This document shows, in pieces, positions 11,273 through 22,260 of a stretch of 64,000 nucleotides of DNA (the stretch's first letter is position 1; each line of letters opens with the position of its first letter). A program made the position numbers and the translations under genes. Location: assembly GCA_008921705.1 (NCBI GenBank), contig VFFE01007081.1, forward strand, positions 401,449 to 465,448, in the 5' to 3' direction. This DNA is from Burhinus oedicnemus (taxonomy: Eukaryota; Chordata; Aves; Charadriiformes; Burhinidae). The notes under the pieces were generated by a model, which searched no databases, had not been told where the DNA came from, and saw only the letters and a program-made list of their open reading frames with translations.

Positions 11273-11964
11273 GACCTGCATTTGAAAACAAAGTCACGTG
11301 CTGCTTTTTTGTTGTTGTTGTTCTTAGTAATTTTACATTAATATTGTGTTTTCTAAAGGATATTACCGCAAGATGATGTGATCTCTTGGGAAGAAGAAAC
11401 CTCTGTACAAAACGTGTAACCCACGGAATGTGCATGCTAAGCCATATTTAGGGTGCTTTACTTTTCCCATTCTAGCTCTCCCTCTCATAAAAATCTTTGT
11501 TTGCGGACAGTTTAAAAAGAATCAGATCTCAGCTTCGAGAAACAGAGTAAACCAAAAAACCCAGCATACCTGATCCCAGGTTGTGTCCCATCCTTACCAG
11601 ACATATTTCACAAGAGTAAAACTTGCCATTTTTAGCACATTGTAAGCCAAGTGTAAAACAGGTATCGCATATGGGATTACTATTACCGCAGGTCCCAGGG
11701 ACTGCACCAATACTCATGTACAGCTGAAGTCAGAAAGGGTTCTTGGTCATTTGAAGGACTCTTTTTAATATTTTGTTCGTTTGGATGCTTTTCAGTGACA
11801 AGGTTTGCTCTCTGTTACTGCAGCATGAAGGTCTGCTCATCAAAAGCCTAGGGAAGAACATTTGCTGTCCAGCCCTCAAGCTTTTTGTGGGTTTAACATT
11901 TTAAAGTTAAGGTTATAGCAACAGGTACAAGTGGTGAAATGGTTGACGTGGAGGTTTTCATTTT
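11273..11964. other. Intergenic, nothing recognised
   Basis: Unique-looking AT-rich sequence between CR1 copies B and C, with a GTT-rich patch near 11308-11322. No gene is supported. Confidence 0.5.
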
Positions 11965-13088
11965 ATAGAATCACAGAATCATAGAATGGTTTAGGTTGGA
12001 AGGAACCTTAAAGGTCATCTGGTTCCAACCCCACTGCCACAGGCAAGAACATCTCCTCCTAGACCAGGTTGCTCAAAGCCCCATCCGACCTGGCCTTGAA
12101 CACCTCCAGGGATGGGGCATCCACAACTTCCCTGGGAAACCTGTTCCAGTGCCTCAACACCATCCTCACAGTGAAGAATTTCTTCCTAATATCTAATCTA
12201 AATCTACCCTCTTCCAGTTTGAAGCCATTACCCCTTGTCCTATCACTACATGCCCTTGTAAATAGGCCCCCTCCAGCTTTCTTGTAGGCCCCTTTCAGAT
12301 ACTGGAAGGCTGCTATAAGGTCTCCCCAGAGCCTTCTCTGCTCCAGGCTGAACAACCCCAATTCTCTCAGCCTGTCCTCATAGCTCCAGCCCTCTGATCA
12401 TCTTTGTGGCCCTCCTCTGGACCCACTCCAACAGGTCCATGTCCTTCTTATGTTGGAGGCTCCAGAGCTGGATGCAGTACTCCAGGTGGGGTCTCCCGAG
12501 AGCAGAGTAGAGGGGCAGAATCACCTCCCTCGACCTGCTGGCCACGCTTCTTTTGATGCAGCCCAGGATGCGGTTGGCCTTCTGGACTGTGAGCGGACAC
12601 TGCCGGCTCATGTTGAGCTTCTCGTCTACCAACATCCCCAAGTCCCTCTCCTCAGGGCTGCTCTCAATCCATTCTCCACCCAGCCTGTATTTGTGCATGA
12701 GATTGCCCCAACCCACATGCAGGACCTTGCATTTGGCCTGGTTGACTGCATGGGGTTTGCAGAGGCCCACCTCTCAAGCCTGTCCGGGTCCCTCTGGATG
12801 GCATCCTTTCCCTCCGGTGTGTCAACCCCTCCACACAGCTTGGTGTCATCGGCAAACTTGCTGAGGGTGCACTCAGTCCCAAAATCCATGTCGCCAACAA
12901 ATATGTTAAATAGTACTGGTCCCAATACCGACCCCTGAGGAACAGCACTTGTCACTGCACACCACTTGGACATCGAGCCTTTGACTGCAGCTCTTTGAGT
13001 GCGACCATCCAGCCAATTGCTTATCCACTGTGTGATCCATCCATTCCAATTTAGAGACCAGGGTATCATACGGGACAGTGTCAAATTT
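11965..13088 (-). mobile_element. CR1 retrotransposon, 3' end (copy C)
   Basis: It begins with the reverse complement of the CR1 tail (ATAGAATCACAGAATCATAG) and extends about 1.1 kb through the 3' UTR and the C-terminal half of ORF2. The reverse-transcriptase FADD catalytic motif is encoded at 12845-12856 (minus strand). CR1 similarity stops near 13088, where the expected ORF2 sequence passes into unrelated DNA. This is a typical 5'-truncated copy. It is the best reference copy here for judging deletions in A and B. Confidence 0.95.
12626..13084 (-). pseudogene. CR1 ORF2 reverse-transcriptase fragment (copy C)
   Basis: This minus-strand open frame of about 150 codons encodes the palm/thumb part of a CR1 reverse transcriptase. 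It has a [12 protein letters not shown] segment, the VPQGSVLGP motif (block before the active site) and FADDTKL with the two catalytic aspartates. The ORF starts only because the element is truncated, so the first ATG is not a natural start. The frame shifts near 12700, and the remaining C-terminal part continues in another minus frame to about 12378. The fingers domain and endonuclease are missing, so no functional protein is expected. Confidence 0.85.
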
Positions 13089-14081
13089 TTTAATCGTTTC
13101 TTCCTTCAGAGAAATTTGTTTGATTTCTAATGTACACATTTACAAAAGTATATTGCTTCTGAGTTTAGGTAGCAGTGTTTCTAATCTTGTTTCTTTACAA
13201 GCATCTCCACTGCATGTGAAAGGTACTGATTAGCAGTCAGGTTTGTTCCAGACGGTGACAGCACTCTCTCCTGCCTGCTTCTCCCCAAAATCTGCAAATG
13301 GACTTAGGCTGGGGTCAGCAACAATTACTGTTACTCCCATCCAGAGTACTCCAGATACCTCTGAGCAAAGTGACGTTTCACAATGGTTTTGCTGGGTGTA
13401 CAAAAGGAAACTACAAAAATATGTCCAATGTTCTCCCTGTTAAAGCTTCAAGGCAAACTCAATCTCCTGTTAAGAGGATGATAAATCTCCAGACCACAGC
13501 ATCAGAGCAGTCTTTGGAAGAGCTTGTCACCGTTCCTTCTACCCATTCAGGAAACAAAAAGGCATCTACATCAGTTTGAAAGATGGAAGGACACTCATCC
13601 AGGAGAGATCTGCTTTGAACTAGGTGAAGGAAACAGAGTTATCTCAGGACTCATCTCACCGACTTTAGATGCCTTCTTGCCTGGAGGTGAGATGCTTGCC
13701 CTTGGCTCCAGTTTTCAGTCAGTGAGATTGTAGGGTGAGTTGCACTCCATTAAGAATACCTATTTCTGTCACCAGAATCAATTTGGTTCATCTTAAGATG
13801 GTTAAGAGCGACGGGTGGGCCCGATCTTTAATAGTGCTTGTCTCTTTGCATTAGCTACTCAGTGAGTGTAGACAACTAGCCTATTTTATACGCTTTATTT
13901 CGTACAGTGAAAATAAGATAAAGTGAATTTCACCAAATATTGCTCCTGTTTCAAACATCAGGCAGCTCTTCGATAAGCTCAGCCACAGGATTTTTTTATG
14001 TAGTATCACATACTTCTTTAGCCTGGACCACAAATATTGTACTGTTTTTATGTGAGGCCCATTTCAACACAGTTCCAGTTT
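13089..14081. other. Intergenic, nothing recognised
   Basis: No gene or repeat recognised between CR1 copy C and the small CR1 tail at 14082. Short overlapping frames at 13.2-13.7 kb look like chance. Confidence 0.5.
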
Positions 14082-14165
14082 TGGAAGTTGGTTTGTTGGA
14101 ACCAGATGATCTTAAAGATCTCTTCCAACCCAAACCATTCTGTGGTTCTATGATTCTGTGATTAA
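14082..14165 (+). mobile_element. Short CR1 3' tail
   Basis: TTGGAACCAGATGATCTTAA, then CTCTTCCAACCCAAACCATTC and a run of TTCTATGATTCTGTGATT is the CR1 3' end on the plus strand. Only about 85 bp are present. It is the reverse orientation of copies A-D. Confidence 0.9.
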
Positions 14166-15789
14166 AAAAGTGTCAAATAAGCCTATAAAAAAACAAGACA
14201 TCATTTTACTGTTACCAAGACGTCCTCAAAAAAGTGCCTTCTTAATGTGGGAAAAAGATTAGAACCCCTCTGTGGCCAGGAGGATGAGACGGCACTCTTC
14301 TTTGTATGCATCCAAGATTTGATTAACATAATCTGTCATAGGCATTTTACAACATCTAACCCGTGATCATAAAAGCTTAAAATTACATTCTTTGTACGGT
14401 CTAATTCCTGTCTATCTTTACTGTAATCACTTTGCTCAGAGCTGTAATTTCTTTTTTTCCCTTGTAATTTTTACTATGAGCATGTATTTGCCAAAGGAAA
14501 AAATGTGTCTGAAACTACAGTCTATTGTGAAGTAACTGTCAAGTAACGGTATTATTGTTAAAATACAGTAACTTGAGAAATATTCCCACTAGAGGAAGAA
14601 AGAAAGAAAGTGAAAGTCTTTCTCCTCTGGATCTTAATGTGGCCAGGTGATGCTGGCTGCCCTGTTCACAAATTCTGGCCAAGCACAGCCTCCTCAGCTG
14701 CGGTCCTGAAATGGACCTGTGTTGACATAGCTCTCAAGAGCACCCTGATGCCTCAGGTAAAACTTCCACCTCTCCTGATCTCTTACATCTCAGAAACATC
14801 TGCAAGTGCTTTCAGTGACAAGAAAAGTTGTAGGAGTTACTGTGTTGTAACCTTGCTTGCTTTGAGCTTGGCACACTTTGAAGATGACGTGGGTTGTGTG
14901 CCATTTGATTCTTTGAAGGTTAAATTTCAAATAGACATTGAAGGCTGAATTAAGAGCTGAAAGTAATTACTGAGAGCAGTTCACACCTGCTTCTGGACAC
15001 CTGCTTGAAGTTCCTAGTGCTGACTTCAAATGGGTTAATGCTTTTCCAGAGGCCACTGAGCTGCTTGAGGGATGGATTTCTGTGAATGAGAAAGTCAGTC
15101 AGTTCTGCAATGAAAGGCAGGGGTATCAGAGCGAAGAAATTAAGTAAAACACACAGTGTAAATAGCTTCAACAGCAGAGAAAGGACTCCTCTCTCATCAG
15201 CAGTTTCCAGTTGGCTTGTAACATTAAGAAAAAAAAAAAAATCAAACCACAGATTCACCACAAAATTATAGCTTTTCATTAGCTTATAGGGTGGTTTAAT
15301 GTGTCACTTATTGTTTTCATGGTGCGTACCTGATTTTGTGCGTGTCCTGGCTTCACCATAAACACTGTAAATTTAATACTCACATAGATGGTTATCAGGC
15401 TTTGCCTGAGCCTACACCTGCACCTTTCTTCTCTTTTCCCATCACAGTCACAGAACCAGTACAGTACCACTAACGAGAGCAGAAATGAATTGCAGTGCAG
15501 ACAGGATACTTGTGTCCAAACTAGTGCCTTGCCCAGTCCTTTCTGCATAAGCATTTATCTTCGCTGGAGAGAACCTTGCAGGAGAACTTTGCATCAACAT
15601 AAGAGGCTCTAGGGGAAAGTACTTGTGATGTAGCTGTCTACAGAGCCACTGTGCTGTTCTCATGCCTGCTTGTTTTGAAGCTTTCTTCTGAATTTTGCAA
15701 GGGGTAATTTTACATGCCAAAATAAGTCTTACCACATATTTTTATTGCAACAGAAGAGAGTAGTATTCCAAATAATATCTCCATAGTAG
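14166..15789. other. Intergenic, simple repeats only
   Basis: A short (GAAA)n tract lies near 14594-14612 and a poly-A run near 15228-15241. Otherwise no gene or transposon is recognised. Open frames at 14.6 and 15.0-15.7 kb show no family signature. Confidence 0.5.
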
Positions 15790-16098
15790 AAAAATCATGG
15801 AATATCTCAAGTTGGAAGGGAAGCATAAGGATCATTGAGTCCAGCTCCCTGCTCCTCACAGGACTATTTAAAAAAAACCCACATGACTAAGAGCATTGTC
15901 CAGACACTCCTTGAACTCTGACAGGCTTGGTGCTGTGACCACTTCCCTGGCGAGCCTGTTCCAGTGACCAACCACCTGCTCGGTGAAGAAACTTTTCCTA
16001 ATGTCCAATTTGAATTTCCCCTGATGCAGCTTCATTCCATTTCTTCATGTCCTATTGCTGGTCGCCAGCGAGAGGAGATCAGCACCTCCCCCTCAGCT
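15790..16098 (-). mobile_element. Diverged CR1 3' end (copy F)
   Basis: The plus strand shows AAATCATGGAATATCTCAAG, AGTCCAGCTCCCTGCTCC, CAGACACTCCTTGAACTCTG and the CGAGCCTGTTCCAGTGACCA block. This is the reverse complement of a CR1 subfamily 3' region, clearly different from copies A-D. The octamer tail is reduced to about one unit. It is 5'-truncated near 16098. Confidence 0.85.
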
Positions 16099-17909
16099 GA
16101 GGAAATGAAGAGAATTATCAAATGAAGCTGCTTAGCACAGGAGAGCTGTTATGGCATCTTGTGATAAAAGACATACCATGGACATCTGGGTTTACTAGTT
16201 ATTGCTGAGTGACTCCTGTTCGAAAGCTGTTAAAGCCATTATCTAGTGCCTGTCACCCCCCGTGCCCGTGGACGTGCACTGAAAGCCTGTCTCTTCAAAG
16301 CATTGTAAAGTGACTAATGGAAAAAAACATGAGGAAAAAGTCTCACTTAAAATGTGTCATTACCATACAGGTGTGGAAATGCCAAAGCCCCTGAATATAA
16401 CGCCATGGGAACACATACGGTGTACATTCATGGAACAGACAATAAGTGTTTTATAACCAGCTCACCACGTGATATTTAATTACCACAGGTACTCTGCTGA
16501 GTGAGGAAGACATAGGAGCTAAACAGCTACCAAGCACAAAACTAAACACCAACCCACTATCCACACAAGAAGGAAAATGCACCTGGACCTGGAGGCCCTA
16601 TACAAGCTGATTCATTTAGAAAAGCAAGCCAGCAAATGGCAGAGAACACACTTCATCTAAACACTTTAATAGTAGAATTAGAAGCCAAAATATACAGTAA
16701 AAGTAATTGCTTGTACTCCTACAGTGCCTTTCACCCAAATATTCCAAAGCATGTCAGCGTCTCGTGCTGCCTTTTCATGTGCAAGTCCAGCACCAGGTGT
16801 GCTACTGTTTGCACTCCCCCAGCAAGAGAGAGGTATCAAAAGTGGTAGGGTACAAAGGGAATCTGTACAGAGAAGGGAGATCATCTGTATCATCCCTGAG
16901 GTCTTCTCCATCATTAGTATCAACATTCTTCATCTTGTAAGTGGGGCACCGAGGCACTGGAGATCTTGATGTTTGCTTTCACAAACAGTGACCACCCAGT
17001 ATGAAGTGACAAATGGTTAAAACAGTTAAAAAGCCAATGTGGATGACATTGTCTATGGTTTACATCAGTTCAGCTAACTCTGCTTTGGGTAGAGAGGCAG
17101 AATGATCTGTCCTGTTTCTCTGTGTGTCAATGAGATTATCAGCTTTTCAGTGACGTAGCCTGTTTCAGAGGCTTTCCTTTTCCTCCTGTTAGTCTCTGCC
17201 AAGGTTCTGTAGACTCTCCGATCTTAGGTAAAGCTCAGAGAGGATTAATTGGCAAAACATCTTGGTATTGATAAACCTATTCTTGCAACTGCTGACCCAG
17301 CTGTTGTTATCTGACTCTTCAAAAGATGTGAATCTGAGGTTTTCCTGTCTCTGGCATTTTACCTTTCCCAAGTTTAGCAACTTATTCATGGCCTTCTTGA
17401 TTACTTCACAGAGATTTCTTCAATTCTATGCAGAAAAGAATACTTAAGAGAACAGTACTTCCTCAGGAAGGACAAAGACACAATCCAGTATTCAGAGAGG
17501 GCAATCCATGCTTTTTAACACATGGTCATTTTCCCAGAGGATGGATCCTGACCCTCATATGCCTCAAAAATGTGTTTTCCTCTGTAGCAGGATCCAGCCC
17601 TGAACAGCTCTTGGTTTTGTTGGCTGGTGCAGTAGGTAGAGGCAGTAGGAGAAGTGTTTGTGTTGTTACATGAGGAAAACACACAGGGAGTCCACTGACA
17701 CTCACAACAGGCCAGTCAGGGAAGACTAATGATGTAAAAATTGCATCTTTTAAAAAAATATTATTATTATTGCCCTTTTGAAATTCGTTTTTGCTCCCAA
17801 TAATCTGTCTTTGCCTATTTCTCCTCTGCATCCTTAAACCCACTTGCTACCTGAAGATCACTAGCATTACTAGTTCAGCAGTGCTGCTGAGGTCCTGTGG
17901 CACAGGAAC
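16099..17909. other. Intergenic, nothing recognised
   Basis: AT-rich DNA with no supported gene. Short overlapping frames at 16.6-17.0 kb on both strands have no recognisable domain. Confidence 0.5.
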
Positions 17910-19778
17910 AGCCCTCTGATGATCTTTGTGGCCCTCCTCTGGACCCACTCCAACAGGTCCATGTCCTTCTTATGTTGGGGCTCCAGAGCTGGATGCAGTA
18001 CTCCAGGTGGGATCTCACGAGAGCAGAGTAGAGGGGCAGAATCACCTCCCTCGACCTGCTGGCCACGCTTCTTTTGATGCAGCCCAGGATGCGGTTGGCC
18101 TTCTGGGCTGCGAGAGCATATTGCCAGCTCATGTTGAGCTTCTCATCTACCACCACCCTCAAGTCCCTCTCCTCAGGGCTGCTCTTGATCTATTCTCTGC
18201 CCAGCCTGTATTTGTGCATGGGATTGCCCTGACCCACGTGTAGGCCTTGCATTTGGCGTGGTTGACTGCATGGGGTTTGCAGAGGCCCACCTCTCAAGCC
18301 TGTCCAGGTCCCTCTGGATGACGTCCTTTCCCTCCAGCATGATGGCTGCTCCACACAGCTTGGTGTCATCGGCAAACTTGCTGAGGGTGCACTCAATCCC
18401 ACTGTCCATGTTGGCGACAAAGATGTTAAATAGTACCAGTCCCAGTACCAGCCCCTGAGGAACACCACTCACTGTTGGTGTCCACTTGGAAACTGAGCCG
18501 TTGATTACAACTCTTTGAGTGCGACCATCCAGCCAATTCCTTATCCACCGAGAGGTCCAACTGTCAGATCCATGTGTCTCCAATTTAGAGACAAGGATGT
18601 CATGTGGACCAGTGCCAAATGCTTTGCACAAGTCCGCATAGATGATGTCAGTTGCTCTTCCCTTAACCACCAATGCTGTAACCCTGACATAGGAGGCGAC
18701 CAAATCTATTAGACATGATTTGCTTTTAGTGAAGCCATGTTGGCTGCCACCAATCACCTCCTTATTTTCCATGTGCCTTAGCAGAGTTTCCAGTAGGATC
18801 TGCTCCATGATCTTGCCAGGCACAGAGGTGAGACTGACAGGCCTGTAGTTCCCTAGGTCTTTCTTTTTTCCCTTTTTTACAATGGGGTTATGTTCCCCCT
18901 TTTCCAGTCAGTGGTAACTTCACCAGACTGCCACTTTTGAAATATAATGGGCAGTGCTTTAGCAACTTTATCCGCTAGTTCCCTCAGGACCCGTGGATGG
19001 ACTTCATCAGATCCCATGGACTTGTGTACCTTCAGGTTTCTTAGACAGTCTCATACCTGATCTTCACCTACAGTGGGTGGTTCTTCATTCTTCCAGACCC
19101 TGCCTTTGCCTTCTGCGACTTGGGTGGTGTGATTAGAGCCCATGCCAGTGAAGACTGAAGCAAGAAAGTCATTGAGTACCTTCATATACTTCATATAATT
19201 CATTGCTTTCTCCATATCCTGGGTGACCAGGTCTCCTGTTTCTTTCCAGAGAGGGCCCACATCTTCCCTAGTCTTCCTTTTATCATTGACATACTTATAG
19301 AAGTTTTTCATGTTGCCTCTGATGCCCCTGGCCAGATTAAACTCTATCTGGGTTTTAGCTTTCCTAACCTGATTCCTGGCTGCTTGGACAGTTTCTCTGT
19401 ATTCCTCCCAGGCTACCTATCCTAGCTTCCACCCTCTGTAGGCCTCCTTTTTGCTTTTGAGTGTGTCCAGGAGCTCCTTGTTCATCGATGCAGGCCTCCT
19501 GGCTTTTTTGCCTGACTTCTTTGTTGGGATACATCACTCCTGAGCTTGAAGGAGGTGATCCTTGAATACTAACCAGCTTCCTTGGGCCCCTCTCCCCTCC
19601 AGTGCTTTATCCCATGGCAGATCTCTCAAGAGGCCAAAGTCTGCTCTCCTGAAGTCCAGGGTAGTGAGCTTGCTGCGCATGCTCCTTGCTGCCCCAGGGA
19701 TCCTCAACTCTACCATTTCATGATCACTGCAGCCAAGGCTACCCTTGAGCTTGACATTCCCCACTAGCCCCTCCCTGT
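17910..19778 (-). mobile_element. CR1 retrotransposon lacking its 3' tail (copy D)
   Basis: About 1.87 kb of CR1 on the minus strand. From its 5' end (19778) it covers the last part of the endonuclease domain, the linker, and the reverse transcriptase, ending within the last part of ORF2 (AGCCCTCTGAT at 17910). The 3' UTR and octamer tail present in A, B and C are absent, and unrelated sequence follows immediately below 17910. CR1 is normally truncated at the 5' end, so loss of the 3' end points to a later deletion or to unusual priming. ORF2 pieces lie in different frames, so the copy is dead. Confidence 0.93.
18173..18823 (-). pseudogene. CR1 ORF2 reverse-transcriptase fragment (copy D)
   Basis: A 216-codon minus-strand frame covers most of the reverse-transcriptase core. 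It contains the PGKIMEQ and GFTKSKSCL segments, [18 protein letters not shown] (first catalytic aspartate region), [12 protein letters not shown] and FADDTKLCG (catalytic aspartates, encoded at 18365-18376). Further upstream remnants of the same ORF2 lie in other minus frames at 19051-19311 (linker) and 19534-19764 (end of the endonuclease, with the SDH active-site motif). The shifts between these frames, and stop codons, show that the gene is broken. LINE ORF2p normally nicks DNA and reverse-transcribes its own RNA; this copy cannot. Confidence 0.88.
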
Positions 19779-21379
19779 TGGAAAGGAAAGGGATCCTAAG
19801 GGATCCTAATCTGTCACCTTAAAAAAATCCACCGGAACTCTGAATATTATGCTAGAAGGATATCTCGAAATTCTTTGTTTCTTTACAACAGTGTATAATC
19901 CTAAAAAGTATCTAGCCAGAATTGTCTTAAATCCAGATGCATTAACCTTTCAAGTAATCTCTTTCTGTGCCCTTTTTTTATAGTTATGCTTTCTAAACAC
20001 TGATCCAATTAACTGCAAATATTTGCTGAAAAATCATTTGCTGTTCTGTTTTAACTTAAGTTGCCTATACAACCTCCAGTTCCACAAGTAAATACCTATG
20101 GAGAAATTAAACCAAGCAGAGCACGAGCAATGTATCTGACCTGAATCTGTGGCCACACATGTCCATGGCAATCCCCCACCACTGATGACCAAGGTCATGG
20201 TTCAGCCCAGGCCTATGCTCTGCCTGGACTCATCGTCCCAAATGACCCTCTGTAAAGCTTTAATGCCTCTGTCTGACAGTGAGCAGCTTTCTTTTTCACA
20301 TGTAGAAAAAATGAATGAGAAAAGCAAAACAAACCCTTGAAGCATAGTGGATAACCAGCTAGTTTTCAAGGATGGCACACCTCCCTCTGAAGCACAGAGA
20401 GAGATCTACCAGGATTTGTCCATTTAAAAAGTCACTAACCAGCCCGGCCTATGGTGGTTTGCAGCACTGCCAGACTTACAAAGTGAGTTAAGATGATAGC
20501 TGTTGGAACAGTGTGCAATCACAGCGTCCAAGCACAGCACAATTTAGCACACGTGTTTCTCTAATTGTAACATCTTGCAAAAATTCACCACATCAAATCA
20601 CCCACAGAAACCTATTGCAACTAGTGCAGCAAGGCAAAAAGGAGGGAGGGGGCACCAGGAAGGCCAGTGAGTCCTAATACAGACACGTGAGCAGTAACAA
20701 AGACTGCCAGACCTTGATATTGCTGACGGGACCCACCTCCTCTCAGGCACCATGTTGTCTTTTGTTCATCAGTTGGACACTTTCCTTCTGCTACAGATGA
20801 AATCTCTTCTTGGGAGCAAACCTTCTACAGTTTTTTGAGGAAGCAATGTTTTACAGTTTTAATAACAGGAACAGTCAGGTTGTACAACATCAGGCCCTAC
20901 AGGATGACATGTAGGTAAACTCAGTGGAAGTGGAACAAGTTATTCCTGGGGATATGGTGCTCCAGCAGTCAAGGCCAGGTGCTTGATGGGTTTTGGTTGA
21001 ATTTTCATGTAAGTGGAGAGGTTGCGCTGTCAAATTGGTCTGAGTAGTTGTGACAGAGAGCTCTCATTGCTTTTCAAAGACAAATACTACAGGTACTTGT
21101 AGCATTATGGGGAGGTGGAATTTCCAAAATACTGGCTGAAGAACAAACGCTATCAATACCAGTAATGACAAGGTATTCCTGGATATATAAGCCAACACGT
21201 CTTCATTGCAGTTACAGATAGTCAATGAGACGGTACACTGTGGGATTTCAGCAAGTGAATAGGGCATTAAAAGAGAGATGGTTAATGGAACAGAATAATA
21301 GAAAGTAACTGCAGAATGATCACAAATTGATCCAGCTTATATTTAAAATCAAAGAATAAATAGGAGTAGGTCTTTAGCC
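19779..21379. other. Intergenic, nothing recognised
   Basis: A 10-bp direct repeat (GGATCCTAAG) occurs twice in tandem just after the CR1 end (about 19789-19808). Beyond that I see no gene or recognisable transposon. Confidence 0.5.
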
Positions 21380-22260
21380 AAGGATTTGGATTTCAGAAAA
21401 GCAAATTTAGACAAGCTAAGGAAGCTGATTAGTAAAATCGGTTGGACTGAGATTATACAGCAGCTTAACTGTGGAAGGAGAAAGGAATTTTCTACTGTCT
21501 GAAGAGCTAAAAGGAAAAGAAATCTTTACGCTCAGCCAGAAGAAAAACTTAAAGAAATGGATTCCACACTTATGTAAATAAATATCCACCATTAAAAGGG
21601 TATTAAAAAACACATATAATACCCTTAAAAGGATATAAACAAAGGATATAAGCAAAAAGCTTACAAGAGCTAGAAAGGCAAAAGGACAGATCAGTAAGTA
21701 AAGCTAGATTTCACAGGTTAAGACATACAAGGGTAAAAAACAGGAACTGCCAAAAATCAAGCTGAGCTAGATCTTGCAAGGGATACAAAACCAAACAACA
21801 AAATGCCTTTTGGAAATATACAGCAGATGGAAACAAGGAAAAAAGTTTGCCTGCTAGTCCTGATGATTGGGTAACCTGTAGATTAAAAATCATCTAGGTG
21901 TGATCTGAAAACTTAAGGAACAATTTACCCAAATTTTCAATACAGATAGATGCACTGACAGCAAAGGCGATGGTAATACGTAGAATGGGAATGAGGATAT
22001 GGAAATCAAAGCTAGTCCCATGGAGAAGAGAGCAAAACTTGAGGAGGGTTTCAAATGAGTGTGGGAAGGGAACTAGTGGGAGTATTCTCCACACCAGACA
22101 TAAGCTCTGGTATTTGTGAGCTATTTTTAGGAAATCCCCCAAATCAAATGTGGTACTTTCTAAGTGGAAACTACTCACAAGGAGAAGGTAAGGGGGACAC
22201 AAGGTCAGAAAACTTCTCCAAAAATGATCCAAGCAAATATCAGCCCCATTTTTTGACTTC
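21380..22260 (+). mobile_element. Highly diverged CR1 ORF2 relic
   Basis: Several blocks line up in order and on the same strand with CR1 copy E. TTGGATTTCAGAAAAGCAAA (about 21387) matches TTGGACTTCAGGAGGGCTAA (32372). GAGCTAGATCTTGCAAGGGA (about 21763) matches GAATTAAATCTAGCAAGGGA (32704). AAATCAAATGTGGTACTTTC (about 22139) recalls the AAAGCCAATGTCACTCCAGTC segment (33108). Spacing is similar to that in copy E. All reading frames are destroyed. It belongs to an older CR1 stratum than copies A-E. The outer limits are uncertain by 100 bp or more. Confidence 0.65.
21596..21626. repeat. 10-bp perfect inverted repeat
   Basis: AAGGGTATTA (21596-21605) and TAATACCCTT (21617-21626) are perfect reverse complements separated by 11 bases. 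They could form a small hairpin. It lies inside the diverged CR1 relic and may be chance. Confidence 0.7.

Noticed and set aside
10912..11376. Plus-strand 154-codon open frame
   Set aside because: It is the antisense of CR1 copy B plus flanking DNA. The real coding sense is the minus strand.
12450..12938. Plus-strand 162-codon open frame
   Set aside because: Antisense shadow of CR1 copy C reverse-transcriptase sequence.
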